A stretch of 64,000 nt of DNA. Origin: Acinetobacter calcoaceticus. GTDB taxonomy: Bacteria; Pseudomonadota; Gammaproteobacteria; Pseudomonadales; Moraxellaceae. The stretch is taken from NCBI RefSeq assembly GCF_016508255.1, contig NZ_JADVKT010000002.1:434001-498000 (forward strand). The letters run 5' to 3'. Shown here in pieces: positions 27,636 through 39,104 of the stretch; the stretch's first letter is position 1, and each line of letters opens with the position of its first letter. The translations under genes and the position numbers were made by a program. Below the pieces are notes generated by a model. It made no database searches and was not told where the DNA came from. It saw only the letters and a list, made by a program, of their open reading frames with translations.

Positions 27636-30600
27636 TTACGAATATTGAGAAACTTCGCTTTGGTATAAATCCAATGCATCATCCATAGACATACCCGCAG
27701 GAGGAGGGGCAACAGCATGTGGACGAACAGGGTCTGCTGCTTTAGCTGCTTTCGACTTTACTTGATATTCAATATAAATATTATCTTTACCAAAATAATC
27801 TCTGAGTTTAGCAAGTAATTCATCTAGAGGAGCGACTTTCCATTGAGGACCAAACTGAAGCTCGGCTTGAGCATAGGGTTGGTCAATCTGTAACTGTAGA
27901 GTGATATGTTGATGCATATCTACATTGCAAAATGGCAAGATCATGTTTTGCAGATCTTTTGCCAATGTTGGCTGCATGAACTCTTCTGCTAATTTGATTT
28001 GAATACTGTTAGCACGTTTTTGTCTTATTTCATTTAAGGTGAAAGCTTTGGTTAAACGTCCCATTGGACGCTCAAAGCCTTCTCGTTCATAGATTTCGCC
28101 TTCGAAAACTACAACGCGTTCAACTTGAATAATATCTTTAAAACGTTGGAAGCGCTCATGGTTACAGCTGACTTCAATACGTGATGTACCATCATCAAGC
28201 ACAATAACAACTCGGTTTGGGAAGTTTGCCACATCAATGACTAAACCTGCATAAACCGTAGTAACGCCACGACGTGTAGCTGTAATTTCATTTAGTTTTA
28301 CAGGAACAAAAGCTTTGAGTTCTTGTCGATAAACATCAATTGGATGGCCTGTTAAATATAAACCAAGTGTATCTTTTTCACCTTTTAGGCGGACCTCGTC
28401 ACTCCACGGTTTAACAGGTTTGGCTGGCTTACGCTGAACTTCTTCAACCTCACCAAATAAATCCATAATACCGCTTTCACGGTTACTTCGAGCTTGTTCA
28501 GCAGCTTGAACAGCTTCAGGCAATTGAGCCATTAAGCTTGCACGTTCAATTCCTAAGCAATCGAGTGCACCCGCACGAATTAAAGCTTCAAGAGTACGCT
28601 TATTGATTTTCTTTAAATCAATACGATGGCAAAAATCAAATAGATCTGTATAAGGGCCATATTGTCGACGAGAGTCAATGACTGACTGCATTGCTTGTTC
28701 GCCGACACCTTTAATTGCGCCTAAACCGTAAACAATGGTTTTATCGTTACTTGCATGGAAGTGATAAGTCGACATATTGACCGAGGGTGGTAAAACCTCA
28801 AGATTATTATTTCGACAGTCATCAATCAAAAACACAACACTGTCTGTATTTTGCATTTCCGATGTCATCACCGCTGCCATAAACTCAGCAGGGTAATGAG
28901 CTTTTAACCATGCCGTATGGTAGGCAACTAGCGCATAAGCAGCGGCGTGAGATTTGTTAAAACCATAGCCTGCGAACTTTTCCATATAGTCAAAGATATG
29001 GTTGGCTGTGCTTTCATCAATCCCTTTTACAGCAGCACCTTCTAAGAAAATTTGGCGCTGCTTGACCATTTCCTCAGGTTTCTTTTTACCCATTGCACGG
29101 CGTAATAAGTCTGCGCCGCCTAGTGTGTAACCTGCACAGATCTGTGCAGCCTGCATCACCTGTTCCTGATAAACCATAATCCCGTAAGTTGGTTCTAATA
29201 CCCCTTCGAGAAGAGGGTGAAGATATTCAAAATCTCCACCATGCATACGGTGAATAAAGTCAGGAATCAGGTCCATTGGACCTGGACGATACAATGATAC
29301 GAACGCAATAATTTCTTCGAATTTACTTGGGCGTGCTTCTTTAAGCATCCGTTTCATGCCGACGGATTCAAACTGGAATACCGCTGTCGTATTTGCATCG
29401 GCAAAGACAGAATATGCTTTAGCGTCGTCAAGAGGAACATGCAAGATATTCAGCTGATCATTACTGTCGCGGTTTTTATTAATATTTTGAATCGCGTCTT
29501 CAATAACGGTTAAGTTACGTAAGCCCAAGAAGTCGAATTTAACCAGACCAGCTGCTTCTACATCGTCTTTATCATATTGAGCAACGCGGTTTGTTCCATC
29601 TGCATCACAAAGTACAGCCGAGAAATCGGTAATTTTACCAGGTGCAATAACTACACCTCCGGCATGTTTACCAGTATTTCGGGTTACACCTTCTAATTTT
29701 AATGCCATTTCCCAGATTTCACTGGCATCGTCGTTATCTGGGTTAGATGGGTTGGTTACAATATCTTTAAGCTGGGGTTCCATATCAATAGCGGTGGCTA
29801 AGTCCACACCAAGTGGCTTGGTAGGCACCATTTTTGAAATACGGTCAGCTAAACCGTAAGATTTACCCAATACACGCGCAACGTCACGAATCGCACCTTT
29901 TGCTGCCATGGTTCCGAACGTTGCAATTTGTGAAACGGCTTCGCGACCATAAGTACGCGATACGTAATCAATGACGCGGTCACGTCCAGCAATACAGAAA
30001 TCGACGTCAAAGTCGGGCATTGACACACGTTCTGGGTTCAAGAAACGTTCAAAGAGTAGATCGTAACGAAGTGGGTCGAGGTCAGTAATTTTTAAGCTAT
30101 ATGCGACTAATGAACCTGCACCTGAACCACGGCCTGGTCCCACAGGAACACCATTATTTTTTGCCCATTGAATGAAGTCCATGACGATGAGGAAGTATCC
30201 AGGGAAACCCATTTTTAGGATAATACCAACTTCATAATCAATTCGTTCATCGTAAGGCTTACGAATCTCTGGCCAGTCCTCGCCACGTTTTTCAACAGGG
30301 TAAAGATAATTTAGGCGCTCTTCCAAACCTACTTTAGATAAATGTTCAAAATAAGTGTCAATGGTAAAACCATCTGGAATTGGGTAATCAGGTAAAAAGT
30401 AAGTACCAAGTTGTAGTTTAACGTTGCAGCGTTTAGCAATATGATAGGTGTTCTCGATAGCACTAGGAATATCGGAAAACAATTCGATCATTTCATCTGA
30501 GGTTTTAAAGTACTGCTCAGGACTATATATGCGTGGGCGGCGGTTATCTGCTAATACATAACCATCAGCAATACAAACACGCGCTTCATGTGCCTCGAAA

Positions 30601-31199
30601 TCTTCTTTTTCTACAAAGTGCACATCATTATGTGCAACTACACCAACATTATATTTTGCAGCAAGCTTAGCTGCTTCTTGAATAAAGTCTTCTTCACCGG
30701 GGCGGTCAGTACGTGTCAAAGCAAGATAAACACGGTTACCAAACTTTTCGATCCATGCTTCTAAAAGGGGAGCCGCTTTTTGAGGATTAGATGAGCAAAG
30801 CATCTGACCAACATCACTATGCTGGCCAAGTAAAACGATAATATCTTGATGCTGTTCAAGTACCCATTCTTTTTGTACACATGGAATACTGAGCTGTTGC
30901 CCTTCAATAAAACCGCGTGAAACGATTTCGGTAAGACTTTTCCATCCAACATCACTCATTGCAAGTAAAGTTGCACGATGTTGAGCATCATCAAGGCGAA
31001 TTGTGCTACCTAAAAGAGGCTTAATTCCTTTTTTTAAACAAGAATTATAAAACTTTACCGCCGCATGGAGGTTAGATAGGTCCGTTAATGCCAACGCAGG
31101 CATTTGGTCCTTAACCGCAGCATTGACCAAGTCAGGTATGCGAACTATCGACTCTGTAATCGAAAATTCTGTATAAATACCTAGATGAACAAACTGCAT
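27636..31199 (-). CDS. dnaE: DNA polymerase III alpha subunit
   Basis: 1187-residue replicative polymerase. The start is the ATG at 31199, preceded by AAGGA eight bases upstream; a start at 31241 adds a tail with no family match. Domains in order: PHP domain (1-280, FVHLGIYTEFSITESIV onward), polymerase palm with the catalytic aspartates in MPDFDVDFC near residue 390, the GPGRGSGAGSLVAY stretch before it, thumb/finger region with YGIMVYQEQVMQAAQ, helix-hairpin-helix region near 830-900, OB-fold (about 990-1070) and C-terminal tau-binding domain. The PHP metal site looks partly degenerate in sequence, as in other gamma-proteobacterial DnaE. Essential housekeeping gene; it leads the trmJ-cysE operon. 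Confidence 0.97.
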   Translation of the reverse strand: MQFVHLGIYTEFSITESIVRIPDLVNAAVKDQMPALALTDLSNLHAAVKFYNSCLKKGIKPLLGSTIRLDDAQHRATLLAMSDVGWKSLTEIVSRGFIEGQQLSIPCVQKEWVLEQHQDIIVLLGQHSDVGQMLCSSNPQKAAPLLEAWIEKFGNRVYLALTRTDRPGEEDFIQEAAKLAAKYNVGVVAHNDVHFVEKEDFEAHEARVCIADGYVLADNRRPRIYSPEQYFKTSDEMIELFSDIPSAIENTYHIAKRCNVKLQLGTYFLPDYPIPDGFTIDTYFEHLSKVGLEERLNYLYPVEKRGEDWPEIRKPYDERIDYEVGIILKMGFPGYFLIVMDFIQWAKNNGVPVGPGRGSGAGSLVAYSLKITDLDPLRYDLLFERFLNPERVSMPDFDVDFCIAGRDRVIDYVSRTYGREAVSQIATFGTMAAKGAIRDVARVLGKSYGLADRISKMVPTKPLGVDLATAIDMEPQLKDIVTNPSNPDNDDASEIWEMALKLEGVTRNTGKHAGGVVIAPGKITDFSAVLCDADGTNRVAQYDKDDVEAAGLVKFDFLGLRNLTVIEDAIQNINKNRDSNDQLNILHVPLDDAKAYSVFADANTTAVFQFESVGMKRMLKEARPSKFEEIIAFVSLYRPGPMDLIPDFIHRMHGGDFEYLHPLLEGVLEPTYGIMVYQEQVMQAAQICAGYTLGGADLLRRAMGKKKPEEMVKQRQIFLEGAAVKGIDESTANHIFDYMEKFAGYGFNKSHAAAYALVAYHTAWLKAHYPAEFMAAVMTSEMQNTDSVVFLIDDCRNNNLEVLPPSVNMSTYHFHASNDKTIVYGLGAIKGVGEQAMQSVIDSRRQYGPYTDLFDFCHRIDLKKINKRTLEALIRAGALDCLGIERASLMAQLPEAVQAAEQARSNRESGIMDLFGEVEEVQRKPAKPVKPWSDEVRLKGEKDTLGLYLTGHPIDVYRQELKAFVPVKLNEITATRRGVTTVYAGLVIDVANFPNRVVIVLDDGTSRIEVSCNHERFQRFKDIIQVERVVVFEGEIYEREGFERPMGRLTKAFTLNEIRQKRANSIQIKLAEEFMQPTLAKDLQNMILPFCNVDMHQHITLQLQIDQPYAQAELQFGPQWKVAPLDELLAKLRDYFGKDNIYIEYQVKSKAAKAADPVRPHAVAPPPAGMSMDDALDLYQSEVSQYS

Positions 31200-31360
31200 A
31201 AACCAATCCTTAATGCGACCGAAGCATAGTTTAACACGCAAAGTTAAAAGGAAATGGTTAATATTTTGGCAAACTGTTAGTGATTTTATTATTCAATAAG
31301 AGTGAGTTGAACATCTATTGTACAGTTTTAATATAAAAGAGATTATTTTTATAAAATATG

Positions 31361-31390
31361 ACCAGCTCAAACACCAAGGTTTGAGCTGGT
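31361..31390 (-). terminator. Terminator of asparaginase gene
   Basis: ACCAGCTCAAAC and GTTTGAGCTGGT form a perfect 12-bp stem with a six-base loop, nine bases after the stop, followed on the minus strand by an AT-rich run. Confidence 0.8.
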
Positions 31391-31398
31391 TGAAAAAC

Positions 31399-33086
<1,688 letters not shown>

Positions 33087-33122
33087 AAGAGCAATTTTAT
33101 AAGGTCATATAAAATTGCTCTT
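33087..33122 (-). terminator. Terminator of the DAACS symporter gene
   Basis: Perfect 15-bp stem (AAGAGCAATTTTATA / TATAAAATTGCTCTT) with a 6-base loop, followed on the minus strand by TTTTTATTC. Confidence 0.9.
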
Positions 33123-33151
33123 AAGTTGGGAGAGTGGGAGAAAAGAGAAAC

Positions 33152-34459
33152 TTAAGCGGTCGTTTGTTCTTGAGTTGGTTTGATTAAAACAGGCTCTGGT
33201 AGTTCTTCAGTATCAGCTACTTTTTCACCTTCAAGTTTGGCAACAACTGCGGTAGCAATACTGTTACCTACTACATTGGTTGCAGTGCGGCCCATATCAA
33301 GGAACTGATCGATACCAAGTAATAAGAGAATGCCTGCTTCAGGTAAATGGAACATGGTGAGTGTTGCTGAAATAACGACGATAGAAGCTCGTGATACACC
33401 TGCAATACCTTTACTTGTCACCATAAGAGTTAACAGAATTAAGATTTGTTGAGTGAAACTAAGGTCGATGTTGTAAGCTTGAGCAATAAAGAGTATCGCA
33501 AACGTGGTGTACATCATTGAACCATCTAGGTTGAATGAATAACCCAATGGTAATACGAAGCTTGTAACTTTTTTGGGTACACCAAATTTATTTAAGGCAT
33601 CCATTACTTTTGGGTAGGCAGATTCACTCGAAGCCGTAGCAAAAGCGAGAGTCACTGGTTCACGAATTAATTTACCTAAGCGGAAAATGTCTTTTTTAAG
33701 TACGATTGCACCAACAGAGAACAAAACAATCCAAAGCAATAAAAGACCAAAATAAAACTCGGCGATTAAAATACCATAGTCAATAATTAAGCCTAGACCT
33801 TGTACTGTAATTGCTGAGGCGATTGCAGCAAATACTGCAAAAGGTGCAAACATCATTACGTAATCGGTAATACGGAACATGATCTTGCTAAGTTCTTCAG
33901 TCAAACGAACAATAACAGAGTCTTTTTCGTTGCCTTGATTCACAAAAGCGAGTGCTGAACCAAAGAAAATAGCAAAAACAAGCACTTGTAAAATATCGTT
34001 ATTTGCCATTGCTTCTGCAATGCTGCGTGGAAACACATGACTTAAGAATGATTGCAACGTAAAGCCAGTGGTCGCGGGGAGAGACGCGCCACTAAGTTGT
34101 TGAGCTGTTGGTAGTGTTAAATGTAGAGCCGCGCCAGGTTGGAAAAAGTTTGCTAAACCCATACCGATGGCGAGTGATACAAACGAAGCCGTAATAAACC
34201 AAGTCATTGACTTGAGTGTGATACTACCGATTGATGTTGATTTCCCCATTGATACAATGCCTGAAACAATTGTGGCAAATACCAATGGAGCAATAATCAT
34301 TTTGATGAGGCGTAAAAAGATGTCTGTAGCGATGCTGAAATAAGAAGCGATCTGCTTGAGTTGTTCACCCTCATTGAAAAAGTGGTGACAAATCCAACCC
34401 GTCAGTACGCCAAGTAAAATAGCAATAACAATATATTTGAGCAATTTCTTTTGCTTCAT
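33152..34459 (-). CDS. Dicarboxylate/amino acid:cation symporter (DAACS family)
   Basis: 435-residue inner-membrane protein of the GltP/DctA family. Seen: eight or so helices with two re-entrant loops; the Ser-rich HP1 stretch (FATASSESAYPKVMDALNKFG), the helix 7 NLDGS(M)MYTT motif, the VTSKGIAGVSRASIVVISAT HP2 loop and the helix 8 DQFLDMGRTATNVVGNS, in which the Asp and Asn/Arg decide dicarboxylate against amino acid. GMGRTATN-type helix 8 with Arg suggests acidic substrates. It takes up glutamate, aspartate or C4-dicarboxylates with protons or Na+. It lies next to the periplasmic asparaginase, which yields Asp and Glu. Confidence 0.9.
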   Translation of the reverse strand: MKQKKLLKYIVIAILLGVLTGWICHHFFNEGEQLKQIASYFSIATDIFLRLIKMIIAPLVFATIVSGIVSMGKSTSIGSITLKSMTWFITASFVSLAIGMGLANFFQPGAALHLTLPTAQQLSGASLPATTGFTLQSFLSHVFPRSIAEAMANNDILQVLVFAIFFGSALAFVNQGNEKDSVIVRLTEELSKIMFRITDYVMMFAPFAVFAAIASAITVQGLGLIIDYGILIAEFYFGLLLLWIVLFSVGAIVLKKDIFRLGKLIREPVTLAFATASSESAYPKVMDALNKFGVPKKVTSFVLPLGYSFNLDGSMMYTTFAILFIAQAYNIDLSFTQQILILLTLMVTSKGIAGVSRASIVVISATLTMFHLPEAGILLLLGIDQFLDMGRTATNVVGNSIATAVVAKLEGEKVADTEELPEPVLIKPTQEQTTA

Positions 34460-34890
34460 ATAAACCTCTATCCATTTGATTCAAACATTCTTTGATGGGA
34501 TTTGAATGATTGAAAGCTTTCCTTGTTAGTTCAGTCCGGTCGTTCTACCGATTTTATCTTCCTAGATATCTGTATCTGTTTTAACCGAATCGAATATGGT
34601 GATGTTGTTATGGAAAGGGATTGTTGCTCGATTTTGAAGCAGTGTGAAATGCAAAAATATATTGATCCATGCATTTTTTGCATAATAAAGATGAAGGAAA
34701 TTGCGAAATTACATGTAAATTTGAACGGACGGTAAAAAATATATAAATGAAATTTTGAGCTGAATTTAGAGATTAAAAGAATTAAATTTTCAATGAAAAG
34801 TATTTAACTTCAAAGTATTGTTTTTGAATAAGCAAGAAAGTGGAAGCGTTTGTGATTATTCTTTTTTTAAGCATTAAAATAGAATTATTA
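34460..34890. other. Intergenic region upstream of the DAACS symporter
   Basis: About 430 bases with no convincing gene. A 70-codon plus-strand frame at 34523-34735 has no ribosome site and no family resemblance. ATTCAAA at 34479 and TTTGAAT at 34501 form a small inverted repeat near the start of the symporter gene that could be a regulator site. Confidence 0.5.
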
Positions 34891-34920
34891 AAAAAGGCAT
34901 CCAATTTAAGATGCCTTTTT
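34891..34920. terminator. Terminator of the alaA-like gene
   Basis: AAAAAGGCATC and GATGCCTTTTT form an 11-bp stem around eight bases. It sits 14 bases beyond the alaA stop and works as a terminator on the minus strand. Confidence 0.85.
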
Positions 34921-34934
34921 TATTATGCATTTTT

Positions 34935-36365
34935 TTAACGGCGGTTGGCTAAAAAACGACCTAATCGAGTAATTGCTTCTCGTAATTCATTTTCAGCAGG
35001 TAAGAAAACCACGCGGAAATGATCTGGAGTTGGCCAATTAAAGCCCGTACCTTGCACCAATAACACTTTTTCTGCACGTAACAAATCAAGCATTAACTTT
35101 TCATCATCTTCAACTGGATAGATGTTTGGATCGAGGCGAGGGAAACAGTACATTGCTCCCTCTGGTTTTACGCAGCTTACCCCAGGAATCTCATTTAGCA
35201 TTTCCCAAGCAATATTACGTTGTTCGTATAAACGACCACCCGGACGAATCAGGTCATTAATTGATTGATAACCGCCTAAAGCAGTTTGAATCGCATATTG
35301 GGCTTGAACGTTTGCACATAAGCGCATAGAGGCCAACATGTCTAAACCTTCGATATAGTCAGCAGCACGGCTTTTATCACCAGTAATTGCCATCCAGCCT
35401 GAACGGAAACCTGCAATACGATACGCTTTTGACAAGCCATTAAAAGATACGCAAAGCTGGTCACCAGCTAATGAAGCTACTGAAACATGTTCAATACCGT
35501 CATAAATAATTTTGTCGTAAATTTCATCAGCAAATAAAATTAGATCATATTTTTTCGCAAGCACTACAATCTGTTCAAGAATATGACGTGGATAGACTGA
35601 ACCAGTAGGGTTATTCGGGTTGATAATGACAATACCGCGGGTATTCGGTGTAATTTTGCTTTCAATATCAGCAATATCTGGATACCAGCTATTTTCTTCA
35701 TCGCATTTGTAGTGGATTGCAGTCCCGCCTGAAAGATTAACAGCTGCTGTCCAAAGCGGATAATCTGGCATTGGAATAAGCATTTCGTCGCCATCATCAA
35801 GCAGGCCTTGCATCGCCATGACAATGAGTTCAGACACGCCGTTGCCAATATACACGTCATTAACGTGCATATTTAGGATGCCTTTTTGTTGATAGTACTG
35901 GCAGATAGCTTTACGTGCTGGAAAGATACCTTTTGAATCAACATAACCAATTGCATTTGGCAGGTTTAAAGCAACGTCATTAATAATTTCTTGTGGCGCT
36001 TCAAAACCAAATGGAGCAGGGTTACCAATATTTAATTTGATAATTTTATGTCCTTGCTCTTCCATTTCATTGGCGGCTCGCAATACCGGCCCACGAATGT
36101 CATAACAAACATGCTCAAGTTTTGATGATTTTTTAATTTCTCGAGAAGTTGGCATAGATTGGAGAGTAGCAGTATTTTTAGACATAACTGGATTCACTTT
36201 TGCATATCGGTATAAATAACTTTTAAATGTTTTAACTGATACCAAATTTAGATCATGTTGATCTTTTAGCAACTCAACAATTTTTTCATGGGTAAAACCC
36301 GATTGTTGATATTGTTTAATAATTGGTAGTAGCTGCTGGAAAACCACACTTTTTTTCTGAGACAT
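34935..36365 (-). CDS. alaA: AlaA-type aminotransferase with extra N-terminal domain
   Basis: 476-residue PLP enzyme. From about residue 79 on it follows E. coli AlaA closely (KSSKLEHVCYDIRGPVLRAAN, LNIGNPAPFGF, YIGNGVSELIVMAMQ, IINPNNPTGSVYP, SFNGLSKAYRIAGFRSGW with the PLP Lys, LVQGTGFNWPTPDHFRVV), so it should transfer amino groups between alanine and 2-oxoglutarate. The first 75 residues are extra: FTHEKIVELL and VSVKTFKSYLYRYAK look like a helix-turn-helix. AGGAC lies six bases before the ATG at 36365. An internal ATG at 36185 would give a 416-residue enzyme of ordinary length, but with a poor ribosome site. Core call firm; role of the N-terminal part unknown. Confidence 0.9.
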   Translation of the reverse strand: MSQKKSVVFQQLLPIIKQYQQSGFTHEKIVELLKDQHDLNLVSVKTFKSYLYRYAKVNPVMSKNTATLQSMPTSREIKKSSKLEHVCYDIRGPVLRAANEMEEQGHKIIKLNIGNPAPFGFEAPQEIINDVALNLPNAIGYVDSKGIFPARKAICQYYQQKGILNMHVNDVYIGNGVSELIVMAMQGLLDDGDEMLIPMPDYPLWTAAVNLSGGTAIHYKCDEENSWYPDIADIESKITPNTRGIVIINPNNPTGSVYPRHILEQIVVLAKKYDLILFADEIYDKIIYDGIEHVSVASLAGDQLCVSFNGLSKAYRIAGFRSGWMAITGDKSRAADYIEGLDMLASMRLCANVQAQYAIQTALGGYQSINDLIRPGGRLYEQRNIAWEMLNEIPGVSCVKPEGAMYCFPRLDPNIYPVEDDEKLMLDLLRAEKVLLVQGTGFNWPTPDHFRVVFLPAENELREAITRLGRFLANRR

Positions 36366-36604
36366 GTTTTGTCCTATACAACCGTGCTGAATAAGAATAG
36401 CACTATGTTTGCCTACTTGAAAGAAAATTGGTAATAAATTTGCTTACTTTTGAATTTGTGTTTTGCTTACTTTTTGCTTTTTGTTCTTTATATGTTTAAA
36501 TTCCAACAAATTTTACGTTCAGAGACTAGTGTTTTTGTGATGAATGGCGTAAATATAAAACTCGATCATCAGAAATGTTTACATCAGAATAAAAGGTGCA
36601 TGTC

Positions 36605-37024
36605 ATGGGAAAAGTCAATAAAACAGACCGGGAATGGCAAAGAGAGTTATCACCAGAAGAGTATCGGATTACACGACAAAAGGGCACTGAACCTGCATTT
36701 ACGGGGCAATACTGGAATACTAAGCAACATGGTACCTATGTCTGCCGTTGCTGCGGCGCAGAATTGTTCTCATCAGATACTAAATATGACAGTGGTTGTG
36801 GTTGGCCTAGCTTCTTTAAACCGATTGAGGCAACTGCAATTGAAGAACATGACGATTTATCGCATGGTATGGTCAGAACGGAAATAGTTTGTCATGATTG
36901 CGAAGCCCATTTAGGGCATGTTTTTGAAGATGGACCACAGCCGACTGGTTTGCGCTATTGTGTAAACTCGGCATCATTACAACTGAAAACACAAGAAAAA
37001 AATGATGAGGAAACCTATCCATGA
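36605..37024 (+). CDS. msrB: Peptide-methionine (R)-S-oxide reductase
   Basis: 139-residue repair enzyme that reduces methionine-R-sulfoxide in proteins. The ATG at 36605 follows AAAAGG by eight bases; a GTG at 36596 is less likely. Four Cys in CRCC (47-50) and CHDC bind the structural zinc; the catalytic Cys lies in [11 protein letters not shown] near residue 117-121, with the conserved HLGHVF before it. Length equals E. coli MsrB. The 3' end overlaps the glutathione peroxidase gene by four bases, so the two act as a coupled oxidative-damage unit. Confidence 0.95.
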   Translation: MGKVNKTDREWQRELSPEEYRITRQKGTEPAFTGQYWNTKQHGTYVCRCCGAELFSSDTKYDSGCGWPSFFKPIEATAIEEHDDLSHGMVRTEIVCHDCEAHLGHVFEDGPQPTGLRYCVNSASLQLKTQEKNDEETYP

Positions 37025-37506
37025 GTAATATTTATCAGTTTGAAGCTGAACTGTTAGAGGGTGAAGTTAAGCAATTAGCTGATTACAAAGGTAAAGTTTT
37101 ACTAATTGTAAATACTGCAAGTAAATGTGGTTTTACACCACAATTTGCTGGACTAGAAAAACTTTATGAGAAATATAAAGATCAAGGCTTGGAAGTTTTA
37201 GGTTTTCCCTGCAACCAGTTTGGGGGACAAGATCCCGGTAACAATAAAGAAATCGGTACGTTCTGTCAGCGCAACTATGGGGTGAAATTCCCGATGTTTG
37301 CAAAAGTTGATGTAAAAGGACCAGAAGCGCATGTGATTTTTAGATATTTAACACGTGAAGCTAAAGGCATTTTAGGCAGTAGTACGATTAAATGGAACTT
37401 TACCAAATTTTTGGTAGGGAGAGATGGTGCTGTGCTAAATCGCTATGCTCCTACGACTAAACCAGAAGCATTAGAAGCTGATATTGAAAAAGCATTAGCA
37501 AGTTAA
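37021..37506 (+). CDS. Glutathione peroxidase family protein (Cys type)
   Basis: 161-residue thiol peroxidase of the GPX/BtuE family. Active-site residues visible: Cys36 in [12 protein letters not shown] (Cys, not selenocysteine), Gln in [12 protein letters not shown], Trp and Asn in [10 protein letters not shown]. The second Cys in FPCNQFG is the usual resolving Cys of thioredoxin-dependent members, so thioredoxin may be the real reductant. Overlaps msrB by four bases upstream (ATGA) and an AraC regulator gene by one base downstream (TAATG). Confidence 0.93.
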   Translation: MSNIYQFEAELLEGEVKQLADYKGKVLLIVNTASKCGFTPQFAGLEKLYEKYKDQGLEVLGFPCNQFGGQDPGNNKEIGTFCQRNYGVKFPMFAKVDVKGPEAHVIFRYLTREAKGILGSSTIKWNFTKFLVGRDGAVLNRYAPTTKPEALEADIEKALAS

Positions 37507-38351
37507 TGAGTTCAATGAACGCTATTCCTCAAGCTTTTGAGTTTTGGCAAGATGGGCGAATGCCTTATGTTGAAACCAGAAGATCTTGTTTTAGTCGAAC
37601 TTGTTATAAATCTCATAGCCATCCAACGTTTTCAATTGGTGCTATAGATGAAGGGAATAGCGTTTTTCAAAGCTCATTTGGTACAGCACAGAAAATTTCT
37701 GCTGGTACTTTAGTCATTGTACCCGCGCATATTGAGCATTCATGTAACCCCTTGCCTGATCAGGCTTGGAGCTACCAGATGCTGCATCTGGATATATCTT
37801 GGCTTAGTCAATGGTATGCCGAGTTTCAAAAAGAGGGCTTCGATTTAAACTTGCCCCAGCACCGACCTCTCATTATTAAAGATGAAACTTTATATCAGGC
37901 TTTTTCTGATATGAATGAAACTTTATTTGATTCTCAAAAATTAATTCTTGAAAAAGAACAGTCGCTTATCTATTGCCTTACACAGTTATTACTCCCTCAT
38001 TTTATATTAGAAGAAATACAGAAAACTCAATATTTATACGAAGACTTCTTGGGCTTAATTCATATTATTAAATCATCAGAGCAGTTTATTTCTTTAGAAG
38101 AGCTAGCCCAACAAGTAGGACTTAGTCGATATGCAATCATTCGTCTATTTAAAGCCAATATTGGATTAACACCTCATGCATTTCAAATTAATTTAAAGGT
38201 TAACCAAGCTCGAGAACTGCTTAAACAAGGAATTTCACTCGCAGAGCTAGCTGCAAATTTAGGCTTTAGTGATCAGAGTCATTTTCATAAAACATTCAAA
38301 GCCCATACGGGAATTACTCCTCGACAGTTCCAACTCGCTGCCGCGCAATAA
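37506..38351 (+). CDS. AraC-family transcriptional regulator
   Basis: 281 residues. N-terminal cupin-like effector domain (about 20-160, with SHSHPTFSIGAIDEG and HIEHSCNPLP), then two helix-turn-helix motifs: ISLEELAQQVGLSRYAIIRLFKANIGLTPHAFQ near 195-228 and ISLAELAANLGFSDQSHFHKTFKAHTGITPRQFQ near 240-275. The start overlaps the stop of the peroxidase gene by one base (TAATG). It could regulate the msrB-gpx operon or the LysE-family exporter that starts 64 bases downstream; in this family a regulator next to a LysE exporter is common. Confidence 0.92.
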   Translation: MSSMNAIPQAFEFWQDGRMPYVETRRSCFSRTCYKSHSHPTFSIGAIDEGNSVFQSSFGTAQKISAGTLVIVPAHIEHSCNPLPDQAWSYQMLHLDISWLSQWYAEFQKEGFDLNLPQHRPLIIKDETLYQAFSDMNETLFDSQKLILEKEQSLIYCLTQLLLPHFILEEIQKTQYLYEDFLGLIHIIKSSEQFISLEELAQQVGLSRYAIIRLFKANIGLTPHAFQINLKVNQARELLKQGISLAELAANLGFSDQSHFHKTFKAHTGITPRQFQLAAAQ

Positions 38352-38415
38352 TTTACAAGAAATTATCTTTCTCTATTTTTAAGCTATTCCATACTGTTTT
38401 ACAGATGAAGCCGTT

Positions 38416-39048
38416 ATGGAAGTTTTTTTAGTTATCGCCTTGACTCACTTTTTAGCTTTGTTATCTCCGGGACCGGATTTCTTTCTTATTCTTACTAGTC
38501 TTTTGCAAAAGGGTTCGCGCTATACACATGGTGTCATTGTAGGAATTACATTAGGTAATGCCTTAATTTTGATGGCATGCATGTTTGGATTTATGTTGCT
38601 TGGAAATTTGAGTACGACCATTCTTTTAGTACTTAAATGGCTTGGGGCTGGGTATTTAGTTTATTTGAGTTATCTTTGTTTTAATGCTGCTCGGTCTGAC
38701 ACCTTAACTTTTGCTATTGAAAAGAATGAGTTGATTGATCAAGAGCCTCAATATCAGGATAAAGTTAAAAGTTTAATGTTGGGAATACAATCTAGTCTTC
38801 TTAATCCCAAAAATATTATGTTTTATAGTAGCTTAATGTTGCTCATTCAGCACGATTTTAGTCTGCTTCAAAAATTGCTGATGAGTACGTGGATGACTGG
38901 GGTTGTACTTGGTTGGAACGTATTGTTGGTGCGTCTACTGCTTCAAAATCGGGTTCTAGAACAGATTAAGCGTTCTGCTATAGGGTTATATTATTGCTCT
39001 AGTCTGGTTTTTATATTTTTCGCTGGGTTGTTAGTTGCTTATAGTTAA
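38416..39048 (+). CDS. LysE/RhtB-family amino acid exporter
   Basis: 210-residue inner-membrane protein with about six helices. Motifs: LLSPGPDFFLILTSLLQKGSRYTHGVIVGITLG in the first helix-loop-helix and the KWLGAGYLVYLSYLCF stretch near residue 75-90, both typical of RhtB/LysE exporters. A central hydrophilic loop at about 100-120 is normal. The AraC gene just upstream in the same direction suggests regulated export of an amino acid or thiol-derived metabolite; the substrate is not evident. Confidence 0.9.
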   Translation: MEVFLVIALTHFLALLSPGPDFFLILTSLLQKGSRYTHGVIVGITLGNALILMACMFGFMLLGNLSTTILLVLKWLGAGYLVYLSYLCFNAARSDTLTFAIEKNELIDQEPQYQDKVKSLMLGIQSSLLNPKNIMFYSSLMLLIQHDFSLLQKLLMSTWMTGVVLGWNVLLVRLLLQNRVLEQIKRSAIGLYYCSSLVFIFFAGLLVAYS

Positions 39049-39052
39049 TCTA

Positions 39053-39093
39053 TTTTACAGCCCTCCAGTTGAATAATAGGGAAGGCTGTAAAA
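39053..39093. terminator. Bidirectional terminator, LysE exporter / dapC
   Basis: TTTTACAGCC (39053-39062) pairs with GGCTGTAAAA (39084-39093), with an inner CCT/AGG, between convergent stop codons, followed by TTTATTTTTA. Confidence 0.75.
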
Positions 39094-39104
39094 TTTATTT
39101 TTAC

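Noticed and set aside
34523..34735. 70-codon plus-strand frame with several Cys
   Set aside because: The Cys spacing looked interesting, but there is no ribosome site, and the frame lies in a promoter region of AT-rich DNA.
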